Shown: one piece after another, positions 1-11,168 of the stretch
How positions within the stretch are numbered: the first letter of the stretch is position 1
How the letters are laid out: each line of letters opens with the position of its first letter
Assembly (NCBI GenBank): GCA_028456385.1
Contig: JALNQF010000712.1
Location: forward strand, 1-15,977
Length of the DNA: 15,977 nucleotides
Direction of reading: 5' to 3'
From: Ophiosphaerella korrae
Lineage: Eukaryota; Ascomycota; Dothideomycetes; Pleosporales; Phaeosphaeriaceae
The notes under the pieces: generated by a model
Databases searched by the model: none
Told to the model about the DNA's origin: nothing
The model's input: the letters and a program-made list of their open reading frames with translations, nothing else
Program-made: the position numbers and the translations under genes

Positions 1-377
1 CTTTATATTTTATAAATTCTTCTACTAGCTCCTATATAGGTTTATTATAGCTAGTCTAGTAGACTAGGTAGTACTATTTTATATATTTTCTACGCTCTTT
101 AAAGCGTACGTCTAAGATAGCTTCTACTAAGTATTCTTTATATATACTACTAGTTTCTTTATTAGTAATAATAATAGAGATTAGCTATAGTAAGTCTTAA
201 TCTAGTAAGAGCTTCTAATTCCTAAAGCGTAAGAGTTTTAGAGAGAAAACTAAGAATACGCCTTTACTTAGTATTTTGTAGAGTAGTCTTCTAAGTACGC
301 TATATCTAGTAATTCTTCTATTAGGTATAAGTTAATAATATATAGTAAGAGTTCTAAGTCTAGTTCTATATTATAGG
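1..377 (-). pseudogene. C-terminal remnant of a minus-strand Gypsy pol: integrase tail and chromodomain
   Basis: Read on the minus strand, about 140 down to 1 gives a chromodomain-like stretch: VEAILDVRF, then a basic RR, then LVYWTSYNKPTWEL and EEF. This matches the family pattern (E.ILD.R ... YLVKW.GY ... TWEP). About 228-259 reads VFLVFSLKLL, resembling the VFHVSLLKP block at the end of Gypsy integrases. Together they mark the end of a chromovirus Pol, the part that directs integration to chromatin. The stretch between (about 141-227) and 260-377 has no motif I can place. The missing upstream part of the gene is the minus-strand RNase H at 14440-15370: both sides abut copies of the GTAGT target duplication of the inserted outer element. 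Stop codons and at least one frame change show it is dead. The chromodomain call is fairly secure; the exact boundaries are not. Confidence 0.7.
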
Positions 378-382
378 GTAGT
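378..382. repeat. Left target-site duplication (GTAGT) of the outer retrotransposon
   Basis: GTAGT lies directly before the outer 5' LTR and is repeated exactly at 14435-14439, directly after the outer 3' LTR. A 5-bp duplication is normal for Ty3/Gypsy integrases. It shows that the two flanks were contiguous before insertion. Confidence 0.9.
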
Positions 383-780
383 TATTATAGGAGTAACAAG
401 AGGAATCGAGATAGAACTAATTAGTCTCGACTTAGGTGCTAACGAAGCATAGGACGAGTAGGGTAATAACCTTAATTAGGAAACTACCTACAACTAGGAC
501 GCGTAGTAGTAATCTATAATTACGTGCAAATAGATTAGTAACGATCTATAGTATTATATAAATAGATTAGAATAAGTATATAGTTAATATAATACCTATT
601 ATTAGGATAGTATTAGTAATTTAATCCTTTAACTATAGAACGCTAACACAAGATAGTTGTAAAACATCTTCTATTGTTTATAGTCTATTATAGATTATAG
701 TATAAGCTTTTGTTATTATCTCCTAATCTACTAACCTCCTAAGATAGGTACCTATAGTCGACGATAGGAGGCCTGTTACA
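383..780 (+). repeat. Outer element 5' LTR (398 bp)
   Basis: It begins TATTATAGGAGTAAC (the canonical TG mutated to TA) and ends GGCCTGTTACA, with the CA end intact. It aligns along its length with 13943-14434 apart from about 94 bp of extra tandem repeat in that copy. It contains two copies of a palindromic unit at about 510-570 of the type TAATCTAT...ATAGATTA. The promoter and polyadenylation signal must lie in this LTR, but after the mutation I cannot point to a reliable TATA box or R region. Confidence 0.92.
510..570 (+). repeat. Palindromic repeat pair in the outer 5' LTR
   Basis: Two units of the type described at 14070-14224. The first keeps an ATTACGTGCAA core; the second has the GTATTATA core also seen in the last unit of the 3' LTR. 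So the terminal unit is conserved and the number of upstream units varies. Confidence 0.85.
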
Positions 781-841
781 CCTTGCTAATTTAGTTACTA
801 AGAGAAGCAAAGCGTAAGTAGCGCACAGTCTAGCTAACACG
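781..841 (+). other. Leader between outer 5' LTR and Gag; expected primer-binding region
   Basis: This is where a primer-binding site should be. It starts CCTTGCTAATTTAG and the inner copy (4566 on) starts CCTTACTAATTTAG. Neither begins with TGG, the usual complement of a tRNA CCA end, and I found no clear match to the LTR start that would suggest self-priming. The primer is unknown. Confidence 0.5.
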
Positions 842-3800
842 ATAGTAGAAAGTTTAACTAAACAAGTAGCTAAAGCACCTATAAGTAGTTACGAGTTAGA
901 TAATACTATATAGAAGGTAGTTAGAGAACACATAAATAACCTAATCTCTAAAAAAGAAGATATAAAAATAGTAATTAAAGCCTTAGAAATATAGAACAAG
1001 AAACTATAGGATTATTTAAAATAGAATAAAGCACAAATTAAGGCTATTATTAAAGAATAGAACTAGATAGAACTAATTACCTAACAACTAGAGATAAGCG
1101 CAACTAAGAAGCTACCTAAGATACTAGTACTTAAGAAGTTTAACAGAATAAGGGAAAAATTAAGACCCTTTATAGCGTTAGCACAACTCTAGATAGATAT
1201 ATAAGTACTATACTTTAATATAGAAGAAAAGAAGGTAATATACATTAGACTATACCTTAAAGAAGATGCAATAAGATAGTATAAACTATACTAGATAGAC
1301 TATACAATATACTCTCTAATAACCTAGAAAGACAAAACTAGAGCTATTTTTAGAAGTTATAAATACTTTACTAAACGAATAAGAGTAGCATTTAGGGATA
1401 TAGATATTACCTAATAAGCTAAAGAAAAACTCGAGAGGCTTATATAAAGTAAGAGTGTTCCTAAATACGTATTATAATTTAAATAACTAAGTTAAAATAT
1501 AGAATAGAACGAATTAGCCCTAATATTACAATTTAAACAAGGATTAAACGTAAAAATCCGATACAAAATAATATATATAGAGAAACCTAGGATACTAGAA
1601 GCTTTAAAGTAATAGGTAATCTAAATTAATAACAATTTCTAAGAATAGAAGAAGAATAAATATAGTAGCTAAACTAGAAACTAGGATACTAGAGACCCTA
1701 TAACCCTTAACGTAAACAAGGATAAAAAGAAAAAAAAGAATAAAGACTTTACGTACTTTAACTATAGTAAGAGAGGCTACTATATAAAAAACTACTAATC
1801 TTAGAAGAAAGAAGATATAGTATATTATAAATGTAGGAAACTAGAATACTTTGTTAAAAAGTATAGAAGCAAAGATCTTAAGAAAGAAACCTAGTTAAAG
1901 ATAACTAAAAAGAAGAAAGAAGTACTATAAGTATAGGCTAAACCCTAAGAGAAAGTAGCTAAGAGTAAAGAAATATAATATATAATACTTTACTAGACCT
2001 TTTATTATAGAGATAACTACAATATATATCTTTCTAGTAAGTAAGGAGTAAGATACTTTCTATAATAGAGAAATAGAGTAGTAGTAATAAAAGAAAGAAT
2101 AAAAGCGTAGCTAGAAGAAATAGTACACGTAATAGACCTACTAGTAGAAGACCTAGAAGGGGAGGAGCCCTTAGTACTACTAATCTAGGCTAAAGAATAG
2201 GTACTAGATAAAGAGACTACTATAGCCTCCTCTAAAGGACTATAAGGAAGTAAGAGATAAGTTAGTATAAGAAGTACAAAGTATACCTAGCTAGATATAT
2301 ATAGCTATAATAGCTGTATAATAGAGGAATAAAATAAAGACTAGAGATTTATTTAAATATACTTAATAGTTATAAGTAGAGAGGAAGCGTATAAAGACTA
2401 GAAAGAACGCAATCCTAAAGAAATAAAGTTTATACTATTTTAAGAATAGATAAAGTAATATATAGTTATAGTAGGAAGAATACCTATATAAAGAAAATAG
2501 TAATACTTTATAAAAGAAACGCGATAGATTAATAAAGCCTATATACTAAGAGTACTAGTAGTATACTATATCCTAACTATAGATACACCTAGAAGAGACA
2601 AATACTAGGAAGGAGATAACAAAATAATAGATCTAAAACATCTAGTATATTTTAAAGTATTATAGATATTATACCTAGATAAAAACTATATTATATATAA
2701 GAACCTTAAAGTAAATAACAACGTATAGCTTATAAGAAGAAAAGGCTATAATTATATAAGAGTAATTCTAGTAGAAGATATTTAAGGATAGGAAATAACC
2801 TTAGAAGATAGATACTTAGTAGTAAGACTAAGACTAAAATTATCTAAAAAATGCGTCTAAGGAGGACTATAGTATAAATACAAGTATAATAAATATCTAA
2901 AATATAAGGAATATAAACTTAAAGTAGGGCTATAGCCTTAGAAAGATAGACAATTTATAAAATTACCTAAGTAAGAAAAGCTAGAAGGTATAAGAGGCTT
3001 ACACATTACAAAAATAGGTATATACTAAGAAAGGAAAGTATAACTAATAATTAATAGTAGAGCTACAAGGAACTTTATATCTAAGAAGTTTATAGAGATA
3101 TAAAGAATACGTTATATAATAAAGAAATACCCTTAATAACTAAGTATAATTAAAAGAAAACTATTCTAGGAACTTATTAGGTTCGAAACAACTCCCTCTA
3201 TATTAGAACTAGAAAGGATAATAATTAAGAATATAGTTATAGATATAATAATAATTAATAATAAGTAAGATATAATACTAGAGATACTATAGTTATAGAT
3301 AACTAACCCCTATAGTAATTAGAAAATAAAAAAGATTAATTACTATAGAATAGACATATTAAAGGCTAACATAAACACCTACAAAGGAGAATTCCCTAAA
3401 GAATATAAGAAATAAGAAAAACAACTTATAGAACCTAAAGAAAACCTTCTAGAATATTAGCTATAGGACTTAGTAATAGACCTAAAAGAAGACAAAGATA
3501 TAAGATAGAGCCAAGTCTATAGAAAAATAGAAGAAGAATCTAAAGTTAAATAAGTATTTATTAAAAATGCAACTAGAAAAAGATAGATACAAGAATCTAA
3601 ATCCTTAGTAGCATATAGACTTATATTTATAGATAAAAAGGGAATAAGTAATAAAAGACCCTACGTAGATTTTAGAAAAACTAACGCAATTATAAACAAG
3701 AACTAATACCTACTACTACAAATAGACGTAATACAAGATAGGCTATAGAAAGTAAGAATCTTTACAAAGTTAGATATCTAGAACGCCTACTACTAGATTA

Positions 3801-4138
3801 GAATAAAGGAAAGTAATAAGTAGAAAATAGTATTTAGAATATAATACAAACTATATAAATACTTAGTTATACTATTTAGCTTAATAAACGCACTAGTAGT
3901 ATTCTAAAAAAGAATTAATATAGTACTAAGAGAGTACTTAGATATATTTATATTTATATACCTAGATAATATCCTTATATTCTTAGAAATAGAAGAAGAA
4001 TACGTATAGTATATATACAAAGTGCTAGAAAAACTAGTAGAAAGTAAACTATTTCTTAAAATAAGAAAATGTAAATTCTATATAAAAGAAATAGACTTCC
4101 TTAGATTTATTATTAAACTAGGAAAGATTAAGATTAAT
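842..4138 (+). pseudogene. Outer element Gag-Pol, 5' part (Gag, zinc knuckles, protease, RT), RIP-inactivated
   Basis: One frame runs without shift from a likely mutated start (ATA at 842, after ACG, probably ATG once) to the insertion point at 4138. Capsid-like blocks include LKKFNRIREKLRPF (about 1132-1173) and FKQGLNVKIRY (about 1530-1564). Two CCHC knuckles lie at 1754-1795 and 1826-1864; several Cys and His have become Tyr (YFNYSKRGYYIKNY, YYKCRKLEYFVKKY). The protease DSGAT motif reads NSRAT with the catalytic Asp now Asn (3053-3055), and the distal DIILGMPWL-like block follows. RT reads from about 3590: VDFRKTNAI, IFTKLD, then YLDN instead of YLDD (3959-3970). Almost all in-frame stops are TAA or TAG at Gln or Trp positions. 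Pol resumes at 11169 after the nested element. There is no Gag/Pol frameshift, so the ancestor made a single fused polyprotein. Confidence 0.9.
4134..4138. repeat. Left target-site duplication (TTAAT) of the inner retrotransposon
   Basis: TTAAT precedes the inner 5' LTR and recurs at 11164-11168 after the inner 3' LTR. Joining the outer RT across one copy gives a run colinear with the uninterrupted equivalent in the inner element at about 7915-7945. Confidence 0.92.
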
Positions 4139-4565
4139 TATTATAGGTATAATAGAAGAAATCGAGATAAAACTAATTAGTCCCGATCTAGGCGCTAACA
4201 AAGCATAGGACGAGTAAGGTAACAACCTCAATTAGGAAACTATATATAACTAGGATACCTAGGGTAATCTATAATCTATAGATTCTTAGCATTAATAGAT
4301 TATAGATTAGGGCGATCTATAATCTACTATCCTTAGCAACTATAGATTATAGATTACAACAAGTATATAGTTAGTAGGATACGTATTATTAGGATAGTAT
4401 TAGTAATTCAATCCTTTAACTATAGAACGCTAATATAAGACAGTTACAAAACATCTTCTATTATTTATAGTTATTATAGATTATAACAAGAGCTTTTGTT
4501 ATTATCTCCTAATCTACTAACTCCTATTTTAGGTGCCTATAGTTAACAACAGGCAGCCTATTATA
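4139..4565 (+). repeat. Inner element 5' LTR (427 bp)
   Basis: It begins TATTATAGG (TG mutated to TA) and ends GCCTATTATA (final CA mutated to TA). It aligns without gaps to 10737-11163. I count roughly 32 mismatches by eye, every one a C/T or G/A transition. It contains two palindromic repeat units at about 4265-4309 and 4314-4357. Confidence 0.94.
4265..4357 (+). repeat. Palindromic repeat pair in the inner 5' LTR
   Basis: Two units of about 45 bp. Each opens with ATCTATAATCTA and closes with TAGATTATAGATTA, around a TTAGCA core. They lie at the same place in the LTR as the outer element's units but have a longer palindromic arm. The inner 3' LTR has the same two units (about 10863-10955). 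Confidence 0.82.
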
Positions 4566-4626
4566 CCTTACTAATTTAGTTATTGCGAGAAGTAAAGCGT
4601 AAGTAGCGTATAGTCTAGCTAATACG
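4566..4626 (+). other. Leader between inner 5' LTR and Gag
   Basis: Starts CCTTACTAATTTAG and is colinear with 781-841 of the outer element. There is no TGG-initiated primer-binding site. Confidence 0.5.
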
Positions 4627-7600
4627 ATAGTAGAAAGTTTAACTAAATAATTAGGTAAAGCCCTTAGGAGTAGTCTAGAATTAGACAGTACTATATAAGA
4701 AACAATTAAAGGTCGTCTTAACTAACTAATTAACAACAAAGAAGATATAAAAATAGTAATTAATACCTTAGAGACGTAGAACAAAGAACTATAAGATTAT
4801 ACGAAGTAAAACAAGGTATAAATTAAGGCTATTATTAAAGGATAGAACTAGATAGAACTAATTATACAACGCCTAGCAACAAGTGCAATAAAGAAACTAC
4901 TAAAGATACCTATTCTTAAGAAGTTTAATAGAATAAAAAAGAACTTAAGACTCTTTATTATATTAGTACAACTTTAGATAGATATATAAGTACTATACTT
5001 TAATATAGAAGAAAAGAAGGTAATATATATTAGATTATACCTCGAAGAAGACGTAATAAGATAGTACAAACCTTACTAGATAGATTACACGATATATTTA
5101 CTAATAACCTAGAAGGATAAAACTAAAGCTATTTTTAGAAGTTATAAATACTTTACTAAACAAATAAGAGTAGCGTATAGAGATATAGACGTAATATAAC
5201 AAGCTAAAGAATAACTAGAGAAGCTTATACAAAGCTAGAGTGTTCCTAAGTATATATTATAGTTTAAATAACTATCGCAAAATATAGAATAGAACGAGTT
5301 AGCCCTAATATTACGATTTAAATAAGGACTTAACTCTAAGATTTAATACAAAATAATACACATAGAGAAACTATAAATACTAGAAGCTCTAAAGTAATTG
5401 GTAATCTAAATTAATAACGATCTTTAAGAATAGAAGAAGAACAAGTATAGAGGTTACACCTAGAACTACAATAAAGGAGACCTAATAATCCTTAACGCTA
5501 ACAAAGATAAGAAGAAAAAGAAGAATAAAGACTTTATATACTTTAATTATAGTAAGCTAGGCTACTACGCGAAAGACTACTAATTACAAAAGAAAAGAGA
5601 TATAGTATACTATAAATATAGGAAACTAAGACACTTTACAAAAGACTATAAGAGTAAGGACCTAAAGAAAGAAATTTAGTTAAAGACAACTAAGAAAAAG
5701 AAGGAAGCACTATAAGCACAGGCTAAACCTTAGGAGAAAGTAGCTAAGAGTAAAGAAATACAACACGTAATACTTTATTAGACCTTTTATTATAAAGACA
5801 ACTACTATATATATCTTTCTAGTAAATAGAGAGTAGGATACTTCTTATAATAGAGGTAGAAAGCAGCTATAATAAAAGAAAGAATAAAAGCTTAGCTAGA
5901 AGAAACAGCCTAAATAATAGACCTACTAATAGAAGACTTCGAAGAGAAAGAACCCCTAGCACTATTAATCTAAGCTAAAGAACTAGCACTAGATAAAGAG
6001 ACTACTACGACTACCTCTAAAGGATAGAGAGGAAGTAAGAGATAAGTTAGTATAAGAAGTATAGAGTATACCTAGCTAATAATATACAACTATAATAGCT
6101 ATATAATAATAGATATAGAGGAATAAAACAAAGAATAGAGATTTGTTTAGATATACTTAATAGTTATAAGTATAGAGGAAGCGTACAAAGACTAGAAAGA
6201 ACGCAATCCTAAAGAAATAAAGTTTATACTATTTTAAGAATAGATAAAGTAATATATAGTTGTAGTAAGAAGAATACCTATATAAAGAGAATAGTAATAC
6301 TTTGCAAAAAAGACGCAATAGATTAATAAAGCCTATATACTAAGAGTACTAGTAGTATACTATATTCTAACTATAGATACACCTAGTAGAGACAAGTACT
6401 AAGAAGGAGATAACAAGATAATAGATCTAAAACATCTAGTACACTTTAAAGTATTATAGATATTATACCTAGATAAGAATTGTATTATATATAGAAACCC
6501 TAAAGTAAATAACAACGTATAGCGTATAAGAAGAAGAGGCTACGACTATATAAGAGTAATTATAGTAGAAGATATCTAAGGATAGGAAATAATCCTAGAA
6601 GATAGATACGTAGTAATAAGGCCTAGACCTAAGCTAACTAAGAAATGCGTCTAAGGAGGACTATAGTACAAATGTACAAATAATAAATATCTAAAATATA
6701 AAGAATATAAACTTAAAATAGGGCTATAGCCCTAAAAAGATAGACAATTTACAAAAACGCTAAAGTAAGAAAAGCTAGAAGGTATAAGAGGCCTATACAT
6801 TACAAAGATAGGTATATATTAAGGAAGAAAAGTATAACTAATAATTAATAGTAGAGCTACAAAAAACTTTATATTAAAGAAGTTTATAGAAATATAAAGA
6901 ATAAAGTATATAATAAAGAAATATCCTTAACAATTAAGTATAATTAAAGGAAAACTATTCTAGGAACCTATACAGTTCGAGACAGTACCCTTAACACTAA
7001 AGTTAGAAGGACTAGAAATCAAGAATATAGTTATAGATATAACGATAATTAACAATAAACAAGATATTATATTAGGGATGCTATAGTTATAAATAACTAA
7101 CCTACATATTAATTAGAAAACTAAAAAAATTAGTTATAGTAAAATAGACATATTAAAAGCTAACATAAGTATATACAAAGGAGAATTCCTAAAAGAATAT
7201 AAGAAATAGGAAAGATAGCTTATAGAACTAGAAGACTACCTTCTAGAACATCGACTATAGGACTTGTTAATAGAATTAGAAGGAGGCAAAAATACAGGAT
7301 AGAGCCTAGTATACTAAAAAATAGAAGAAGAATCTAAAATTAAATAAGCGTTTATCTAAAACGCAATAAAGAAAGGATAGATAAGAGAATCTAAATCCTT
7401 AGTAGTATATAGATTAATATTTGTAGATAAAAAAGGAATAAGTAATAAGAGACCCTATATAGATTTTAAAAAAACTAACGCAATTACTAATAAGAACTAA
7501 TACTTACTACTATAAATAGATAGAATATAAGATAGACTACGAAGAGTAAGAATCTTTACAAAACTAGATATCTAAAATACTTACTATTAGATTAGAATTA

Positions 7601-10080
7601 AAAAAGGCGATAAGTAGAAAATAGCGTTTAGAACATAGTATAGACTATATAAATACCTAGTTATACTATTTAGCTTAACAAACGCTCTAGTAGTATTCTA
7701 AGAAAGAATTAATATAGTACTAAGAGAGTACTTAGATATATTTACATTCGTATACCTAGATAATATCCTTATATTCTTAGAAATAGAAGAAGAACACGTA
7801 TAACACGTATATAAAGTACTAGAGAAGCTAGTAGAAAATAAATTATTTCTTAAAATAAGAAAATGCGAGTTCTATATAAAGAAAATAGATTTCCTTAGAT
7901 TTATTATTAAACTAGGAAAAATTAGGATTAACTTAGAAAAGATTAGATTAATTAACAAATAGCTAACTCTAAAGAACCTAAAGGAGGTACAATAGTTTTA
8001 TAGGCTAGCTAACTTTTACAAAAAGTTAATAATAGGATAGTCTAAAGATATAGAACTAATAATAAAACTTATAAAGAAAGACACACTATTTAAATAGACA
8101 AAGGAATACAACAAAGTATTTAATAAAATCAAGAAGAAGTTTATAGAAAATCTAGTTATTAGAATATACAACCTAGACCTACTAGTAATAGTAAAAATAG
8201 ATATATTTAACTTAGTCTACAGAATAGTACTAATACAAGAAGACCTAGAGACTAAAAAAGAATATTTAGTTAAATACTTCTCTAAAAAGATAAAGATAGT
8301 AGAACTTAACTACCTAATCTACGATAAGGAGATACTAGTAATCTATAAAGTATTTAAATAATAGAGAGTATACCTATAAGGAGTAAAATATTAGACAAAA
8401 GTCTATACAGACTACAAGAATCTTATAGGATTTATAATAAATAAAGAACTATTACAACGCTATACAAGATAGTAGGAGTTCCTATTAACGTTTAATATAG
8501 AAATTATATATATAAAGGGGAAAGATAACTAATTTATAGACACCCTTAGTAGAAGACTAGACCTATAAGAAGAAGTAAGCGCTACTAGCATAGTTCTAAT
8601 TAAGAACAAAAAAGGATATTTAGTCCTAAATATACCTAAAATAGCTGCAATACTTAAAAGAATAAGTAACGAGCTAGATAAATAGATTTAGAAAACAACG
8701 CAAGAAGTATCTAAAGAAATAAAGAAACTAGAAATCTAAGAAGGATTTGTATAAGCCTATAGAAGAATATATATTCTAAGTAAAATTTAGAGAGAATTTA
8801 TACAATAATTTTATAAATTGCTAGTATATAGTTACTAAGGAATTAAAAAAATATTAGATAGACTACTACAAGATTATTATATTCTAAAAGTAAGATAACT
8901 AGTAATAGAAGTACTACAAGACTATATAGAATACTATAAGAACAAGTACAATAGATACGCACTATATAGAATATTATAACTAATAGAAATACTAGAATAA
9001 CTATAGGGAGTTATTACAATAGACTTTATTACGAAGTTACCTAAGTCTAAAGATCTAATATTAGGAGTTAAGTATAATAGAATTATAATAATAATAGATA
9101 AGCTTATAAAGTATATATACTTCTAACTATATAAAGAGAAAAGTAGGATAGAGGTTACTATATACTAAGTTCTAAGAATAGTAATTAGCTAATATAGACT
9201 ACTAGACAAGATTATTATAGATAGAGATATACAATTTACATTAAAACTATAGGGAACAATAATAGCGCAATTAGGAATACAATACGTAATATCTATAGCA
9301 TATCGACTACAGATAGATAGATAGTTAGAATAAATAAATTAGATAGTAGAATAGTACTTAAGATACTACCTTAACTATAACTAGAACAATTAGGTATAGC
9401 TATTACCTATAGCATAGCTAGTATATAATAGCGTAAAGAATATAGTAATAAGAATATTACTCTTCTTTACAAACTATAGATTTAAGCCTAATATATACTA
9501 GACACTAAGAAACTAGATATCTTAGTCCCTAAGAGGAGAAAACTTCGCTAATAGACTTAAAGATATACACAATTAACTAAGATAGGACGTAGAATTCCTA
9601 TACAATTGTATAGCAAAGAACTACAACAAAAAGTATAAAGAGGGACCCTAATTTAGAAAGAGAGAAAAAGTATAGTTACTACAAAAAAATATTAAGAGTA
9701 AGCGCCTAAGTTTAAAACTAGACTACGTTAAGATAGGACTATATAAAATTAAGAAAGAAGTTATACTAGTTATATTTAGATTAAAACTACTAAACAAGAT
9801 AAAGATATACCTAATATTCTACGTAGCCCTACTAGAACAAGTACTATAAAATATAAAACTACTAGTGTATAAAGTAGATACGTATAGAGAATAAGAAGAA
9901 TAGGAAGTTAAAGAAATCCTATAATACTAGTTCTATAATAGAAATAACTACTACCTAGTAGAATAGATAGGTATAGACGAAAAAGGACAACTATAAGAAA
10001 AAATATAGGAACTAAAAGATAATCTTAATTACTCTAAGAAATTAGAGGAGTTCTAAAATTAAAACCCTCTAGAACGCCTA
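4627..10080 (+). pseudogene. Inner element Gag-Pol through chromodomain, RIP-inactivated
   Basis: A single frame of about 1,818 codons runs from a mutated start (ATA at 4627) through the chromodomain with no net frameshift. In order: capsid; two CCHC knuckles, YFNYSKLGYYAKDY at about 5540-5583 and YKYRKLRHFTKDY at about 5613-5650; protease NSRAT with Asp changed to Asn (6847-6849); RT with YLDN (7753-7764) for YLDD; RNase H with VKYFSKK and KEILVIYK-like blocks (about 8265-8360); integrase zinc-binding region (about 8821-8950); integrase catalytic core, where the Asp (9022-9024), Asp (9220-9222) and Glu (9328-9330) triad is still readable; and a chromodomain (about 9898-10010) reading EVKEIL then YYLVE. 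In-frame stops are TAA/TAG at expected Gln or Trp sites. The ancestral product would copy and integrate the element, with the chromodomain guiding it to modified chromatin. The frame stays open to reinterpretation beyond 10080. Confidence 0.92.
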
Positions 10081-10722
10081 GTAGTAAACTAAGAGAACTA
10101 ACATTACTAATAATAGATAGAGAGACAATAGAGACGTCTAGTATAGGACCTACTACAGCAATATTAAACGCCTTATCTAAGTCTAGCTTAGCTTCTAGAG
10201 CTACTAACTACTTAGCTAATTTCTTATTATTTAAGGCTTTTATCTTACAAAGACAAGAGAGATAAGCTTAATTCTTTACTAGCTTACTCTACGTAAGCTC
10301 TTAGATACGCTTACGCTTAGCTTTAGCCTCTATAATTTAAGATAGTAATTTCTCTTAAGTCTAGTTAATAGCTTTCTCTATTATTATTAAGCCTAGACGC
10401 AAAAATAAGTGTAATAAACTTATACTTAGAAAGAGAAATACTAGATACGTTACAAGAGCTATACATATTTATATAAATATACGCCTTATAAGCTCTACTA
10501 TTATTTATAGAAATAATATAAAGAAAGGATTTAAGGTTTAACTTAAGAGAAGTATAATAGGAGTAAAGAAATATTTTAATACTATTGCGTAACACGCAAT
10601 TAGTAAGAAAGTAGTAACAACGTATAGATAAAATAAGTATAAGAGAGGATAAAGAACTCTACATCAATAAAGAAACTAGACTAATAACTCTAGCCCTAGG
10701 ATAAGAAAACTAGGACCTACCT
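10081..10722 (+). pseudogene. Inner element region between chromodomain and 3' LTR; probable former coding sequence, frame unresolved
   Basis: The Pol frame can be read on from the chromodomain to the purine tract. In it nearly all stops are TAA/TAG, giving a Gln-rich sequence with blocks such as NQENQHYQQQIERQQ near the start and IREDKELYINKE, LITLALGQ near the end. The outer copy gives matching blocks (NQENQQYYYQIEKQQ, IREDKELNINKE). The outer copy is 30 bp shorter here, and the length differences I could place by eye are whole codons. However, a second plus-strand frame (FLLFKAFILQRQ at about 10228-10263) and minus-strand frames are also fairly open in both copies. I do not recognise a family in any of them. 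It may be a C-terminal extension of Pol or a separate third ORF on either strand. Confidence 0.45.
10365..10664 (-). other. Antisense open frame over the 3' region of the inner element (likely fortuitous)
   Basis: The minus strand has an uninterrupted 76-codon frame at 10365-10595. Reading upstream in phase reaches an ATG at 10664 with a single intervening TAG. The homologous stretch of the outer element (13583-13870, minus strand) also begins with ATG at the same place, has one stop, and ends after the same NRESY block. Shared motifs include YSYY, AYK.YIY and SLxxY. It has no signal peptide or domain I recognise. It overlaps a plus-strand frame that is also conserved, and without a codon-level test the openness could be a by-product of AT-rich sense coding. 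Confidence 0.2.
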
Positions 10723-10736
10723 AAAGAGGGAGATAG
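10723..10736 (+). other. Polypurine tract of the inner element
   Basis: AAAGAGGGAGATAG lies immediately before the 3' LTR, where plus-strand DNA synthesis is primed. The outer element has the equivalent tract at 13930-13942. Confidence 0.75.
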
Positions 10737-11163
10737 TGTTATAAGTGTAATAGAAGAAATCGAGATAGAACTAATTAGTCTTAATCTAGGCGCTAACAAA
10801 GTATAAGACAAGTAAGGTAACAACCTTAATTAAGAAACTATATATAACTAGGACACCTAGGGTAATCTATAATCTATAGATTCTTAGTATTAATAGATTA
10901 TAGATTAGGGCAATCTACAATCTACTATCTTTAGCAACTATAGATTATAGATTATAACAAGTATATAGTTAGTAGGATACGTATTATTAAGATAGTATTA
11001 GTAATTTAATCTTTTAACTATAGAACGCTAATACAAGATAGTTACAAAACATCTTCTATTGTTTATAGTTATTATAGATTATAACAAGAGCTTTTATTAT
11101 TATCTCCTAATCTACTAACTTTTATTTTAGGTGCCTATAGTCGATAATAGGCAGCCTATTACA
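10737..11163 (+). repeat. Inner element 3' LTR (427 bp)
   Basis: It begins TGTTATAAGTG and ends CCTATTACA, so it keeps both canonical TG and CA ends and defines the LTR borders for all four copies. It is the same length as 4139-4565. Repeat units lie at about 10863-10907 and 10911-10955. Confidence 0.94.
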
Positions 11164-11168
11164 TTAAT
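11164..11168. repeat. Right target-site duplication (TTAAT) of the inner retrotransposon
   Basis: Exact match to 4134-4138. The outer Pol frame resumes straight after it. Confidence 0.92.

Larger units (their letters stand above)
4139..11163 (+). mobile_element. Inner Ty3/Gypsy chromovirus, RIP-degraded, nested in the outer element
   Basis: The 7025-bp element has two 427-bp LTRs (4139-4565 and 10737-11163), a 5-bp target duplication TTAAT, a purine tract just before the 3' LTR, and a full set of Gag-Pol domains in one frame. It sits in the reverse transcriptase region of the outer element, in the same orientation. Its coding region is clearly homologous to the outer element along its length, but the LTR cores differ (45-bp repeat type here, 31-32-bp type outside), so the two are related subfamilies. 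It is the youngest datable insertion in the window. It cannot be autonomous: protease and RT catalytic residues are mutated and the frame is full of stops. Confidence 0.95.

Noticed and set aside
1..382. Host chromodomain protein gene on the minus strand
   Set aside because: The preceding VFHVSLLKP-like block and the RNase H on the other side of the GTAGT site identify it as the tail of a Gypsy Pol.
10365..10595. 76-aa minus-strand ORF as a host gene
   Set aside because: It lies wholly inside the retrotransposon between pol and the 3' LTR, has no domain, and its homologue sits at the same place in the other copy. Kept only as a low-confidence antisense frame.
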